Assembly (NCBI GenBank): GCA_003134855.1
Contig: PLCS01000004.1
Location: forward strand, 124,001-188,000
Length of the DNA: 64,000 nt
Origin: Acidobacteriaceae bacterium
GTDB lineage: Bacteria; Acidobacteriota; Terriglobia; Terriglobales; Acidobacteriaceae
Direction: 5' to 3'
In this document: positions 1-9,115 of the stretch, piece after piece
Layout: every line of letters begins with the position of its first letter
Numbering within the stretch: position 1 is the first letter of the stretch
Made by a program: the position numbers and the translations under genes
Notes under the pieces: model-generated
Told to the model about the DNA's origin: nothing
Seen by the model: only the letters and a program-made list of their open reading frames with translations
Databases searched by the model: none

Positions 1-1
1 G

Positions 2-640
<639 letters not shown>

Positions 641-645
641 CAGCA

Positions 646-1443
646 TTGAACATTCTCTTCATCGGCGACATCTTCGGCAGCGCGGGGCGCAGGATCGTGC
701 GCGAGCACATCGGCCATCTGCGCGAGGCGCACAACGTCGAGCTGACCATCATCAATGCCGAGAACGCCGCCGGCGGCTTTGGCCTGACGCCGCAGATTGC
801 GGAGGATCTCTTCGATCTGGGCGCGGATGTGCTAACCACCGGCAACCACGTCTGGGACAAGCGCGAGCTGATCGACACCATGAACGCCGCGCCAGCCGAC
901 GGCCATGAGCGCGGGCGGCGCATACTGCGTCCGGCCAACCTGCAACCGGGCGTTCCCGGCCATGGCGTTTATCAAGGGCGCACGCAGAGCGGCGTGGAGT
1001 ATGCGGTGATTCAGTTGCAGGGCTGCGTCTTCATGAATACGACCAACGACCCGTTTCATACCGTGGACGCGCTGCTCAAAGAGATCAAGGCCAAAGTCAT
1101 TGTGGTGGACTTTCACGCCGAGGCCACCAGCGAGAAGGTGGCGATGGGCTGGCATCTGGAGGGGCGCGTGACCGCTGTGCTGGGCACGCATACCCACATT
1201 CCGACCGCCGACGAGCGGGTGCTGCCGGGTGGAACCGCTTACCAGACCGATGTGGGCATGAGCGGCCCCTACGACAGCGTGATCGGCGTCGAAAAGGAGC
1301 TGGTGCTCAAGAAGTTTCTCACTGGAATGCCGAGCAAGTTCGAGGCCGCCAAGGGAAACCCCAAGATGTGCGCCGCGCTGGTGGCTTGCGATCCGATGAC
1401 CGGCCGCGCCATGCGAATTCAGCGCATCATGCTGGGCGAGTAA
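646..1443 (+). CDS. ymdB: YmdB-family metallophosphoesterase (TIGR00282 type)
   Basis: Dinuclear-metal phosphoesterase of the YmdB family. Characterised members hydrolyse 2',3'-cyclic nucleotides and affect sporulation and biofilm decisions in Bacillus; the role here is inferred. Metal-binding motifs are visible: GDIFGSAGRR at the N-terminus, then NAENAAGG, GNHVWDKRE and, near the C-terminus, THTHIPTADERV. The start chosen is the TTG at 646, six bases after an AGGAG, giving MNILFIGDIFG. The upstream in-frame ATG at 613 lies in the repeat and is unlikely. Length (265 aa) is normal. It is followed closely by tilS. Confidence 0.88.
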   Translation: MNILFIGDIFGSAGRRIVREHIGHLREAHNVELTIINAENAAGGFGLTPQIAEDLFDLGADVLTTGNHVWDKRELIDTMNAAPADGHERGRRILRPANLQPGVPGHGVYQGRTQSGVEYAVIQLQGCVFMNTTNDPFHTVDALLKEIKAKVIVVDFHAEATSEKVAMGWHLEGRVTAVLGTHTHIPTADERVLPGGTAYQTDVGMSGPYDSVIGVEKELVLKKFLTGMPSKFEAAKGNPKMCAALVACDPMTGRAMRIQRIMLGE

Positions 1444-1469
1444 CCGCATTGGCGCATTATGATTTTGGG

Positions 1470-2855
1470 ATGCGCATCGTTCTACCTCCAACGCTCGCAA
1501 TCGATACAACACTGCTCAAGCCGGGCTTGCGCCTGGCTGTTGGCCTCTCCGGCGGCGCTGACTCCGTCGCCCTGACGCGCGCGCTGGCGGAGCGGAGCAG
1601 GCAACTGGGGCTGGTGCTCCACGCCGCCCACCTGCACCACGGCCTGCGCGGCGAAGAGGCCGACGGTGATCTGGCCTTTGCCCGCGCACTCGCTGCTGAT
1701 CTGCGCCTGCCCTTTCACGAGGCACGGGTGGATTGCGAGGCCGAAGCAAAGGCCAACGGCGAGACCATCGAAGAAGCCGCTCGCCATCTGCGATACCGCT
1801 GGTTCCGGCAACTGATGGCCTCGGGCGAGGTGGAGGTTGTGGCAACCGCCCACACTCGCGACGATCAGGCCGAGACCGTGTTGGCCAAATTCCTGCGCGG
1901 CGCATGGACCGAAGGCCTAAGCGGCATTCATCCGGTGGTCGAGTTTCCCGAAGGCAGGATTCTTCGCCCACTGCTTTCCACGACGCGGGCTGAGGTCGAG
2001 GCCTATCTCGGCGCGCTGGGCCAGGGCTGGCGCGAAGACTCCTCCAACCGCCATCTCACCTTCACTCGCAATCGCATCCGCCACGAGCTGCTGCCGCTGC
2101 TGGAGGGCTGGAACCCGCGTCTGCGCGAGCACCTGGCGCAGATGGCTCAGCTGGCACGCGACGAGGAGGCGTGGTGGCAGGCCGAAGTGGCCAAGGTAGC
2201 CGGGCAGTTACTTCTACATGGCCGTCCGGTACGGGGCGGAGGCCGCGCGACCGGCGATGGTCTGGCGCTCGACGTCATCCGCCTGGCCGCGCTCGCTCCG
2301 GCCCTGCAGAGGCGGCTCTTGCGATTCGCCGCGGAAGAGCTGGGCGCGGCCCTCGATTTTCCCGCGACCGAGGCGCTGCGCACGCTGGCACTCGTCGGAA
2401 GGGCCGGACAGAGATTGGAGCTGGTGCAGGGGTTGCGCGCCGAGCGGACGCCGAGAGAGTTGCGGCTGGCGATTCTGCCGGTTACGCCTGCGGGAGCGGA
2501 TGCGGCTGCCGAGTACAGCGTTGCGATTCCCGGCGAGGTAACCGCCTTCGGTCTGCGGCTGAAGATTGAAGTCTCCGAGCCAGCCAGGGCAACTGAGGGC
2601 CAAACCGCCAAGCTGCGCAACTGGAAGCCCGGCGACCGAGTTCAACTGCGCTACTCCTCCGGCCCGCGTAAGGTAAAGGAAGTATTAGAGCGATTGAAGG
2701 TAACCGGCTCCAGCCGCGCCCTCTGGCCGGTTCTTGAACTCGAAGGCCGCATCATCTGGATGCGGGGAGTTGAATTAGAGCCGGCTCCGGGAATCCGCGT
2801 CGTGGCTGCCAGCCTGGAGGATGATGGGGTCGAGCCTTCCAGGATTGGTAATTGA
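1470..2855 (+). CDS. tilS: tRNA(Ile)-lysidine synthetase TilS
   Basis: ATP-dependent enzyme that converts cytidine 34 of the CAU-anticodon tRNA-Ile to lysidine, so the tRNA reads AUA. The N-type ATP pyrophosphatase P-loop SGGADS is at residues 27-32, followed by HHGLRGEEAD and the conserved TAHTRDDQAETVL segment. A C-terminal TilS domain follows (WKPGDRVQLRYSSGPRKVKEVL). The 461-residue length fits the family. The ATG at 1470 gives MRIVLPP; longer in-frame extensions run into ymdB and are not supported. ftsH follows on the same strand after about 240 bp, a pairing common in many bacteria (tilS-hpt-ftsH), here without hpt. Confidence 0.93.
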   Translation: MRIVLPPTLAIDTTLLKPGLRLAVGLSGGADSVALTRALAERSRQLGLVLHAAHLHHGLRGEEADGDLAFARALAADLRLPFHEARVDCEAEAKANGETIEEAARHLRYRWFRQLMASGEVEVVATAHTRDDQAETVLAKFLRGAWTEGLSGIHPVVEFPEGRILRPLLSTTRAEVEAYLGALGQGWREDSSNRHLTFTRNRIRHELLPLLEGWNPRLREHLAQMAQLARDEEAWWQAEVAKVAGQLLLHGRPVRGGGRATGDGLALDVIRLAALAPALQRRLLRFAAEELGAALDFPATEALRTLALVGRAGQRLELVQGLRAERTPRELRLAILPVTPAGADAAAEYSVAIPGEVTAFGLRLKIEVSEPARATEGQTAKLRNWKPGDRVQLRYSSGPRKVKEVLERLKVTGSSRALWPVLELEGRIIWMRGVELEPAPGIRVVAASLEDDGVEPSRIGN

Positions 2856-3047
2856 CGCGTGGGATGATGCTCCACTTGCCGCCGAAACCGGCCCCCAAAT
2901 TGCTACTAGTTTTCCAGACTTGAGAGTACAATCAGTCTATCTGCTCTTTCGGGCGGGGTCGTTGTTGTGTCTGCCGCCCGGGACATTGTGTACTTTCTGT
3001 GACTTTCAGGAACGTACCGGCGTCTAAAGAGTGAGGTTAGCAGTGCT

Positions 3048-3071
3048 GGAGAGCCGCCTGGCGGCTTCTCC
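3048..3071 (+). other. Hairpin in the ftsH leader
   Basis: GGAGAGCCGCC and CGGCTTCTCC are separated by a 3-base loop just upstream of the ftsH ribosome-binding site (AGAGAGGAA, 3081-3089). It could affect initiation or be a processing structure. No U-tract follows, so it is not a typical terminator. Confidence 0.45.
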
Positions 3072-3094
3072 AACGCTGGAAGAGAGGAATCCTG

Positions 3095-5017
3095 GTGAAT
3101 TCGACCGTCAGAGCGATCATGTTTTGGGTCTTTATCGGCATCTGCTGCATGCTGCTTTGGGGCGTGATGTCGAAGAGCGGAAACATGGGGGGCAAGGATG
3201 CGGAGGTTTCCTACTCCGACCTGTTCAACAAGGTGAAGCAGGGACAGGTGCTCGATGCAGAGGTCCAGGGCGCGGAGCTGCACGGCCACATGAAGGCCAA
3301 CCCCAAAGAGCAGTTCCACACCCACGTCGGCGAGCACTTTGAAGGTCTTGAAACGGCATTTCTGGCCTCCGACGCACACTTCTCCAAGAAGGCGGAGCAA
3401 AGCAACCTGCCGTTGCAGGTACTCTTCAACGTGGGACCGATCCTTCTCTTCGGCTTCATCTTTTTCTTTTTCATGCGCCAGATGCAGTCGGGCGGCAACA
3501 AGGCGCTCTCGTTCGGCAAGAGCCGCGCGCGCCTGCTCTCCATGCAGCAAAAGAAGATCACCTTCAAGGACGTGGCCGGCGTGGATGAGGCCAAGGAAGA
3601 GCTGAAAGAGATCATCGAGTACCTGAGGGAGCCGGCGAAGTTTCAGAAGCTCGGCGGCCGCATTCCCAAGGGCGTGCTGCTGGTGGGCCCTCCGGGAACC
3701 GGCAAGACGCTGCTGGCCAGGGCCGTAGCCGGCGAGGCCAACGTGCCGTTCTTTTCGATTTCAGGTTCGGACTTCGTTGAGATGTTCGTCGGCGTGGGCG
3801 CAAGCCGCGTCCGCGACCTCTTCGAGCAGGGCAAGAAGAACGCGCCATGCATTATTTTCATTGACGAGATCGACGCGGTGGGCCGCCATCGCGGCGCCGG
3901 ACTGGGCGGCGGACACGACGAGCGCGAGCAGACGCTGAATCAGCTTCTCGTTGAGATGGACGGCTTTGAGTCCAACGACGGCGTGATTTTGGTGGCTGCC
4001 ACTAACCGCCCCGACGTGCTTGATCCCGCGCTGCTGCGCCCCGGACGCTTCGACCGCCGCGTGGTGGTGGGACTGCCCGACGTGCGTGGCCGCGAAGAGA
4101 TTCTGCGCGTCCACGTGAAGAAAGTTCCCGTCTCCGACGACACCAACCTGAACGTGCTGGCCCGCGGAACTCCAGGCTTCAGCGGGGCTGATTTGGCCAA
4201 TATGGTCAACGAGGCCGCTCTGAGCGCCGCGCGCATGAATCGCAAGCAGGTGACCATGTACGACTTCGAGGTGGCCAAGGATAAGGTGCTCATGGGCGCC
4301 GAGCGCAAGTCCATGCTGCTCACCGACGAAGAGAAGCGGGTAACCGCCTATCACGAGGCGGGCCACGCGCTGGTCTCGCTCATGCGTGAGCACTCCGACC
4401 CGATTCACAAGGTCACCATCATTCCCCGCGGCATGGCTTTGGGCGTCACCATCTTTTTGCCCGGCGACCGGCACAATTACACGCGGGAGTACCTGGAAGC
4501 CAATCTGGCCATTGCATACGGCGGACGGGTGGCCGAGGAGATCTTCCTCAATCAGATGTCCACCGGCGCGGGCAGCGACATAGAAAGCGCCACCGATCTC
4601 GCCCGGCGCATGGTCTGCGCGTACGGCATGAGCCGCCTCGGCCCGCTTACCTTCGGCAAGAAGGAGGAGCAAATCTTCCTGGGCCGCGAGATCGCCCAGC
4701 ACAGGGACTTCAGCGAGGAGACGGCGCGGCAGATTGATTTGGAAGTGCGTCGCCTGATCGACGAGGCCTACCAGTCGGCCCATACCATTGTCGAATCGAA
4801 TGGCGACGCGATGCACCGCATCGCCGCGGCGCTGCTGGAGCGCGAGACCATCGACGCAGAAGAGGTCAAGATGCTCATCGACGGCCAGGAGCTGCCCCCA
4901 GTGCGCTCGAATCTGGCTACGCCTTCGGATATCGGCGGTCCCGATGTGCAGCAGGTGCTCAAGCCCGAAAGCCGCAGCGGACCAGGCTTCCCTGAGGGTT
5001 CGCCTTCGCCGGCGTAG
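3095..5017 (+). CDS. ftsH: ATP-dependent zinc metalloprotease FtsH
   Basis: Membrane-anchored AAA+ protease that degrades misfolded membrane proteins and short-lived regulators. Two transmembrane helices (about residues 7-25 and 107-127) flank a periplasmic segment. The AAA domain follows, with Walker A GPPGTGKT at 198-205, Walker [13 protein letters not shown] and the second region of homology (RPGRFDRRV). The M41 zinc site HEAGH lies near residue 420. The GTG start at 3095 follows AGAGAGGAA. At 640 aa the protein is full length. A strong intrinsic terminator follows the stop, so it probably ends its transcription unit. Confidence 0.97.
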   Translation: MNSTVRAIMFWVFIGICCMLLWGVMSKSGNMGGKDAEVSYSDLFNKVKQGQVLDAEVQGAELHGHMKANPKEQFHTHVGEHFEGLETAFLASDAHFSKKAEQSNLPLQVLFNVGPILLFGFIFFFFMRQMQSGGNKALSFGKSRARLLSMQQKKITFKDVAGVDEAKEELKEIIEYLREPAKFQKLGGRIPKGVLLVGPPGTGKTLLARAVAGEANVPFFSISGSDFVEMFVGVGASRVRDLFEQGKKNAPCIIFIDEIDAVGRHRGAGLGGGHDEREQTLNQLLVEMDGFESNDGVILVAATNRPDVLDPALLRPGRFDRRVVVGLPDVRGREEILRVHVKKVPVSDDTNLNVLARGTPGFSGADLANMVNEAALSAARMNRKQVTMYDFEVAKDKVLMGAERKSMLLTDEEKRVTAYHEAGHALVSLMREHSDPIHKVTIIPRGMALGVTIFLPGDRHNYTREYLEANLAIAYGGRVAEEIFLNQMSTGAGSDIESATDLARRMVCAYGMSRLGPLTFGKKEEQIFLGREIAQHRDFSEETARQIDLEVRRLIDEAYQSAHTIVESNGDAMHRIAAALLERETIDAEEVKMLIDGQELPPVRSNLATPSDIGGPDVQQVLKPESRSGPGFPEGSPSPA

Positions 5018-5037
5018 TTCCCTCTACCATTGCAAGC

Positions 5038-5072
5038 GAAAGGGCTGCTCAAGACGAGCGGCCCTTTTGCTT
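5038..5072 (+). terminator. Rho-independent terminator after ftsH
   Basis: The stem AAAGGGCTGC / GCGGCCCTTTT, with a short loop and a T-rich end, lies about 20 bp after the ftsH stop. Confidence 0.75.
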
Positions 5073-5152
5073 TGGTGCATTCAAATGATTTTTTTATGCC
5101 ACGGAACTTCGCTCTGCTCGCGTACGTACTCAAGATGAAGAGAAGGAGCTCC

Positions 5153-5740
5153 ATGCGCATGACTCTTCGCCGTATCCACAGATTCCCCGTATTCGTTTCT
5201 TTCGCCGCCGTCCTGTTCTTGGGCAGCACAGCCGCAATCGCGCAGAATTCCGATTTCAAAATGGAGCTTCATGCCAACAAAAACGCCAGAGCGACAGAGA
5301 TCGGCCTGCCCGCTTATCCCGGCGCAACCCTCGCCATAGAAAAAGACAACGACAACAGCGCTGATCTTGGATTTACCTTTGGCGACACGCACTTTAGGAT
5401 CATGATTGCCAAATACGTAACCTCTGATTCGCCTGACCAGGTTCTTGCCTTCTATCGCAAGTCACTCTCTCGTTACGGCGAGGTTCTGGAATGCAGTCAC
5501 GACAAACCCGTTGGCAACCTAACCGTTGCGCGGAGCGGACTCACCTGCTCTGAACAGAAGGACGGAGGGCTGACCGTATCTGACCATGAAGTTTCCACCA
5601 GCGGTCACGAACTCCGCGCAGGCACTCCCCACCAGTTCCGCATCGTATCCATCGACGAGGCCCATCCGCAATCGACGCGTTTTTGGCTTCTTTTCATCGA
5701 ACTGCCAAAGGACAAAGACAAAGCCGAAAAGACGGAATAG
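5153..5740 (+). CDS. Secreted protein of unknown function
   Basis: I do not recognise this protein. It has a clear Sec signal peptide (MRMTLRRIHRFPVF, then a hydrophobic core ending ...AAIAQN), so it should reach the periplasm or outside. The mature part, about 165 residues, contains a segment resembling small periplasmic domains that follow 'pyp-GA' (LPAYPGATL, then DQVLAFYRKSLSRYGEV), as in proteins with 'tail' domains of unknown role. The ATG at 5153 is preferred because AAGGAG lies just upstream; the ATG at 5159 has better spacing and is an alternative. Terminators on both sides make this a single-gene unit. Confidence 0.7.
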   Translation: MRMTLRRIHRFPVFVSFAAVLFLGSTAAIAQNSDFKMELHANKNARATEIGLPAYPGATLAIEKDNDNSADLGFTFGDTHFRIMIAKYVTSDSPDQVLAFYRKSLSRYGEVLECSHDKPVGNLTVARSGLTCSEQKDGGLTVSDHEVSTSGHELRAGTPHQFRIVSIDEAHPQSTRFWLLFIELPKDKDKAEKTE

Positions 5741-5760
5741 TGCCTGGGATATTCCGAAAC

Positions 5761-5790
5761 TGGCCGCTCTCTGCGAGCGGCCATTTTTTT
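5761..5790 (+). terminator. Rho-independent terminator
   Basis: A perfect stem, TGGCCGCTC / GAGCGGCCA, with a 4-base loop is followed by seven T residues. It lies 20 bp past the stop of the secreted protein gene. Confidence 0.9.
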
Positions 5791-5850
5791 CGGCTGTGAG
5801 TTTTCGCGTAAATTGAACCATAAGAGCTTTTCCTTCGACTTATGTAACGA

Positions 5851-6414
5851 ATGCCCATGGAGAACGAGAATCGAATCCAATACGAGTGGATGGCGCTGCG
5901 ATGCCAGGCTGGCGACGCAGGCGCTTTCGAGGACCTGATCGCGGTGATGGAGCGGCCATTGCTCTACTACGCGACCAGCCTGACCGGCAATCCGGATTCC
6001 GCGCTCGACGTTCTTCAAGAGGTTTGGATCAGGGCCTTTCGCGGCATTCGCAAGTTGAAAGACCCCGGCTCCCTGCGTTCGTGGCTGTACTCGATCACGC
6101 ATGGAATCGCCGTGGATCGCATCCGCAAAAACTACTCGCGGGAGCAGGCGGAGAAGGTTCAATTCGAGGATTTTCAGGAGGCCGAGGAGCCGTCGTTCGC
6201 GGAAGAAGATGCGGCGGCCGTTCATCAGGCGATAGGTGAGATCGGTCTCAAGCATCGCGAGGTTCTGGTCCTGCATTTTCTGGAGGACCTGTCGGTCGCT
6301 GAGATCGCAACGGTTGTGGGGTGCTCGGAAGGCACGGTGAAATCCCGCATCCATTACGCAAAACGAGCGATGAAGGAAATTCTAAGTGGGAGGAGTTATG
6401 GAACAGAAAAGTAG
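5851..6414 (+). CDS. ECF-type RNA polymerase sigma factor
   Basis: Extracytoplasmic-function sigma-70 family protein, 187 aa. Region 2 is visible as PLLYYATSLTGNPDSALDVLQEVWIRAFRGIRKL, with the tryptophan-containing RSWLYSITHGIAVDRIRK that contacts the -10 element. Region 4 follows as LKHREVLVLHFLEDLSVAEIATVVGCSEGTVKSRIHYAKRAM, a helix-turn-helix for the -35 element. The start may be the ATG at 5851 or at 5857. The next gene overlaps its 3' end by 17 bp and encodes a small membrane protein, the usual place for a partner or anti-sigma factor. The regulon is unknown. Confidence 0.9.
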   Translation: MPMENENRIQYEWMALRCQAGDAGAFEDLIAVMERPLLYYATSLTGNPDSALDVLQEVWIRAFRGIRKLKDPGSLRSWLYSITHGIAVDRIRKNYSREQAEKVQFEDFQEAEEPSFAEEDAAAVHQAIGEIGLKHREVLVLHFLEDLSVAEIATVVGCSEGTVKSRIHYAKRAMKEILSGRSYGTEK

Positions 6415-6775
6415 CAGTATGCGCGACAAATTGCTGGCGCGCTTGCCGCAGCCGGAGAATCTTGAGGGCTATCGGGAGGAGACGGCGTCCTTGCTGGCGA
6501 AGCACGAGAAGGCTTTGTTCTGGGAGAAGTTGATGCCGCAGATATTTTCCGGGGCGGCATTGGCGGTTATCGTGCTGACCGGTTCTATCGTGGGTCCGCC
6601 GGCTAATAACGTCAAAACCGCATTTTTAATCCTATTTTTCCTCAGCATGATCTACACGGTGTCCTATAACGTCAGCCGGAGCAAGGTCGAATTGCTGAAA
6701 GAAATCAAGCAGGTCCAGTTGCAGGTGCTCGAACTCCAGGCTTCGCTACAAAAGGGTGGCGGGCATTCCCTTTGA
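6398..6775 (+). CDS. Small membrane protein, possible partner of the ECF sigma factor
   Basis: 125 residues: a charged N-terminal cytoplasmic part (about 45 aa), two hydrophobic helices (roughly residues 49-68 and 74-92) and a charged, heptad-like C-terminal helix (VELLKEIKQVQLQVLELQASLQK) that may form a coiled coil. The start at 6398 has a strong GGGAGGAG ribosome-binding site located inside the sigma factor gene, so translation is probably coupled. It has no zinc-binding HxxxCxxC anti-sigma motif. A role as membrane anchor or anti-sigma factor is inferred from position only. Confidence 0.65.
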   Translation: MEQKSSSMRDKLLARLPQPENLEGYREETASLLAKHEKALFWEKLMPQIFSGAALAVIVLTGSIVGPPANNVKTAFLILFFLSMIYTVSYNVSRSKVELLKEIKQVQLQVLELQASLQKGGGHSL

Positions 6776-6898
6776 ATGACGAGAAGGACACGGGCTTACA
6801 GGCAGCGGAATCAGTCGGGATTACGCAGCCTGTAACGCCCGCGCGGATTGTTACGGCTTTTTGTAGAGGTTAAAACCCAGACGAGTTAGTCCCGTAAA

Positions 6899-8185
6899 CT
6901 ACCATGGCAGGTTATCGAAACCCGGTATGGGGAAGGCAACGCTTAACTCTTTCACTTCGCTCGCCAGCCGGAAGAGACGTGTTGTGTCTGCGGAATGCCG
7001 AAGTGCATCCACGATCCATCCGGCAATGCGCGCCATATCCGCTTCCGCCATTCCGCGCGTGGTGGAGGCCGGTGTTCCGATGCGGATGCCGCTGGGGCGC
7101 AGCGGCGGATTCGGGTCGTCTGGGATTACTTGTTTGTTGGTGGCGATGCCGATCCGCTCCAGGGTCTCCTCGGCTTGCCTGCCGTCGATTCCGAAACTCG
7201 CAATGGTGTCGGCCACCATCATGTGATTGCTGGTGCCGCCGGTGACCAGCGTTACGCCTGCTCGTGAGAGCGCCTCCGCCAAGGCCCTGGCGTTGGCAAG
7301 CGTCTGGCGAGCATAGTTTTGAAACTCGGTTTCCTCGGCCTTGCGGAAGGCGATCGCGGCGGCGGCGATGCTGTTCATGTGCGGCCCGCCTTGCAAGCCT
7401 GGGAAGACGGAGTTGTCAATCTGCTTGGCGTATTGCTTGCGGCAGAGAATCATGCCGCCGCGCGGGCCGCGTAGGCTCTTGTGGGTGGTCGTGGTCACTA
7501 TATCGAAGCCCGCGTCCAGGGGATTGGGCAGGACGTTGGCGGCGATCATGCCCGCCACGTGGGAGACATCGGCCATGGCCAGCGCGCCGACTTCGCTGGC
7601 GATGGAACGGAAGGCCGCATAGTCATACTCCCGCGGATACGAAGTGTAGCCGCAGAGTACGATCTTCGGATGGGTCTCCAGGGCCAGTCTCCGCACTTCG
7701 TCGAAGTCGATGGCGCCTGCCTGATCCGGCCTGGTCTTGTAGCGGACGAAGTTGAAGAGCTGTCCCATGTGCGAGACGGGAGCGCCATGGGTCAGATGCC
7801 CTCCGTGGGAGAGGTCCATGCCGAGAATCGTATCTCCCGGCTTCATGAAGGCCAGATAGACCGCTTGATTCATCGGCGAACCGGAGAGCGGCTGCACATT
7901 GGCGTGTTCGGCGCGAAAGAGCCGGCAGGCGCGTTCCCGTGCGGCGTTCTCGACGCGGTCAGCGAAGGTCTGTCCGGCATAGTACCGGCGGCCGGGATAG
8001 CCCTCGCAGTATTTGTTGGTCAGGACCGAACCGAGCGCGGCCAGAACCTCCGGATAGGTGTAGTTTTCTGAAGGAATCAGATTGATTCCTTGCTGTTGCC
8101 GAAGTTCTTCGCCGGCAATGGCTGCAAAGATTTCGGGATCGGTTTCAAGCAGGAAATCACGGAAACTGTTTTGTAAACGGGTCAT
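6899..8185 (-). CDS. glyA: Serine hydroxymethyltransferase
   Basis: PLP enzyme that interconverts serine and glycine while loading tetrahydrofolate with a one-carbon unit; the main source of 5,10-methylene-THF. The PLP lysine is K236 in TTTTHKSLRGPRGG. Other family landmarks are NLIPSENYTYPEV, NKYCEGYPGRRYYAG and SGSPMNQAVY. At 428 aa it is full length. The ATG at 8185 follows an AAGGA. A ZTP riboswitch precedes it, linking expression to folate or purine (10-formyl-THF) status. Confidence 0.97.
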   Translation of the reverse strand: MTRLQNSFRDFLLETDPEIFAAIAGEELRQQQGINLIPSENYTYPEVLAALGSVLTNKYCEGYPGRRYYAGQTFADRVENAARERACRLFRAEHANVQPLSGSPMNQAVYLAFMKPGDTILGMDLSHGGHLTHGAPVSHMGQLFNFVRYKTRPDQAGAIDFDEVRRLALETHPKIVLCGYTSYPREYDYAAFRSIASEVGALAMADVSHVAGMIAANVLPNPLDAGFDIVTTTTHKSLRGPRGGMILCRKQYAKQIDNSVFPGLQGGPHMNSIAAAAIAFRKAEETEFQNYARQTLANARALAEALSRAGVTLVTGGTSNHMMVADTIASFGIDGRQAEETLERIGIATNKQVIPDDPNPPLRPSGIRIGTPASTTRGMAEADMARIAGWIVDALRHSADTTRLFRLASEVKELSVAFPIPGFDNLPW

Positions 8186-8225
8186 GGACAGTCCTTTCGA
8201 CGGATTCGCTGGACAGGAAACTGAG

Positions 8226-8297
8226 TGCCCAGGCGATCGGCATTGGACTGCCTCGCGCTCCCCGGTGGTGGCCCACCTGAATCGCCAGTTGCGCGAG
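8226..8297 (-). promoter_or_regulatory. ZTP (pfl) riboswitch upstream of glyA
   Basis: Read on the minus strand, the leader contains CTCGCGC-AACTGGCG, an inner hairpin GGTGG-GCCA-CCACC, CGGGGA and GCGCGAG closing the outer stem, then a linker and GATCGCCTGGGCA. This order matches the pfl motif (ACUGGC, CCGGGGAGC and the 3' CGCCUGGGCA that forms the pseudoknot), known to bind ZTP/ZMP and to control folate and purine genes including glyA. The ribosome-binding site lies about 30 nt downstream. No clear terminator was seen between, which suggests control of translation. Confidence 0.88.
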
Positions 8298-8398
8298 GGA
8301 TTCCAGAGACGCGCCAGCGTTTCTGCGGTCCCGGAAAAGACAGATTACCATAATCCGCGCAGAAATCTGAGAAAAGAACTCTGTTGCGCGGAGCGGCC

Positions 8399-8986
8399 TC
8401 AGAAAAGCTTGTAGCCAATCCCGACGCTGGCTCCGTAGGGCGAGAGCGTGGAATTCGACCATTTGGGGTAGTACTGGTACTCGAAGTCCACGGCGCGCAG
8501 GCTGAGGCGCTTGGTCAGCTTCACATCCATGCCGCCGCCGAAGGCGAGGTCCGTGAAGGTGCCTTTGTCGCCGAGGCTGTCGAAGTTCATCTTTGCATAG
8601 CCACCGAGCGCCTTGGCATAGACGCTCGACCGCAAGAAATGAAAGACGGGAATCCTGGGACCTATCAGGTAGTTGTCCTGGCTGATGCCCCCGTACTGGT
8701 TAAAGCGCAGCCAGCGGCCCTCGGCCTCGATCTGCACCCAGTGGCTGAACTTCACATCCACATAGGCGCCCGCGCCGAAGAGCGGGTAGGGGCTGGTATG
8801 AGCGACAGGATACTGGAAGGAAGGAGGTTGCCAGTCCCCCGCGAAATCGGACTGAAAGATGGAGGCCATCCCGCCGGCGGTGATCGAGAACTGGCGAGCC
8901 GTGGCCGAGGCAACCGCTTGCGCGCGGGCGGAAACGGCTCCCGCGGCAAGCAGGATCGAGAACACAAGAGCGGCAGATCGTCTCAT
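8399..8986 (-). CDS. Outer-membrane beta-barrel protein
   Basis: 195-residue protein with a signal peptide (MRRSAALVFSILLAAGAVSARAQ) and a mature part made of alternating amphipathic strands rich in aromatic residues. It ends in a terminal phenylalanine (GIGYKLF), the signature of barrel proteins recognised by the BAM machinery. Size fits an eight-stranded OmpA/OmpW-like barrel. The ATG at 8986 is preferred; an upstream TTG at 8992 is the alternative. It lies in line with two further minus-strand envelope genes. The ligand or function is unknown. Confidence 0.78.
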   Translation of the reverse strand: MRRSAALVFSILLAAGAVSARAQAVASATARQFSITAGGMASIFQSDFAGDWQPPSFQYPVAHTSPYPLFGAGAYVDVKFSHWVQIEAEGRWLRFNQYGGISQDNYLIGPRIPVFHFLRSSVYAKALGGYAKMNFDSLGDKGTFTDLAFGGGMDVKLTKRLSLRAVDFEYQYYPKWSNSTLSPYGASVGIGYKLF

Positions 8987-9035
8987 AGGCAAAAGGTGCT
9001 TTCAGTCCGGGCGAATTTCCGCCGTTGGAGAAGAT

Positions 9036-9105
9036 ACTTCAGTCGTGCCTGGCTTGGAATCTCAGGGCCGAAATGCCGTGCGCTGGGCATTCCGGCCTGA
9101 GATTC
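9036..9105. repeat. Intergenic palindrome with ACTTCAGTCGTGCC half-element
   Basis: The 14-mer ACTTCAGTCGTGCC (9036-9049) is identical to one arm of the palindrome at 42041-42060. It is followed by a long imperfect inverted repeat with GAATCTCAGG at 9057-9066 and CCTGAGATTC at 9096-9105. It probably forms a large hairpin between the two minus-strand genes and may double as a terminator. Confidence 0.6.
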
Positions 9106-9115
9106 GTGGTGAATG

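Noticed and set aside
3761..4816. Minus-strand open frame of 351 codons inside ftsH
   Set aside because: Antisense shadow of the conserved AAA and protease domains.
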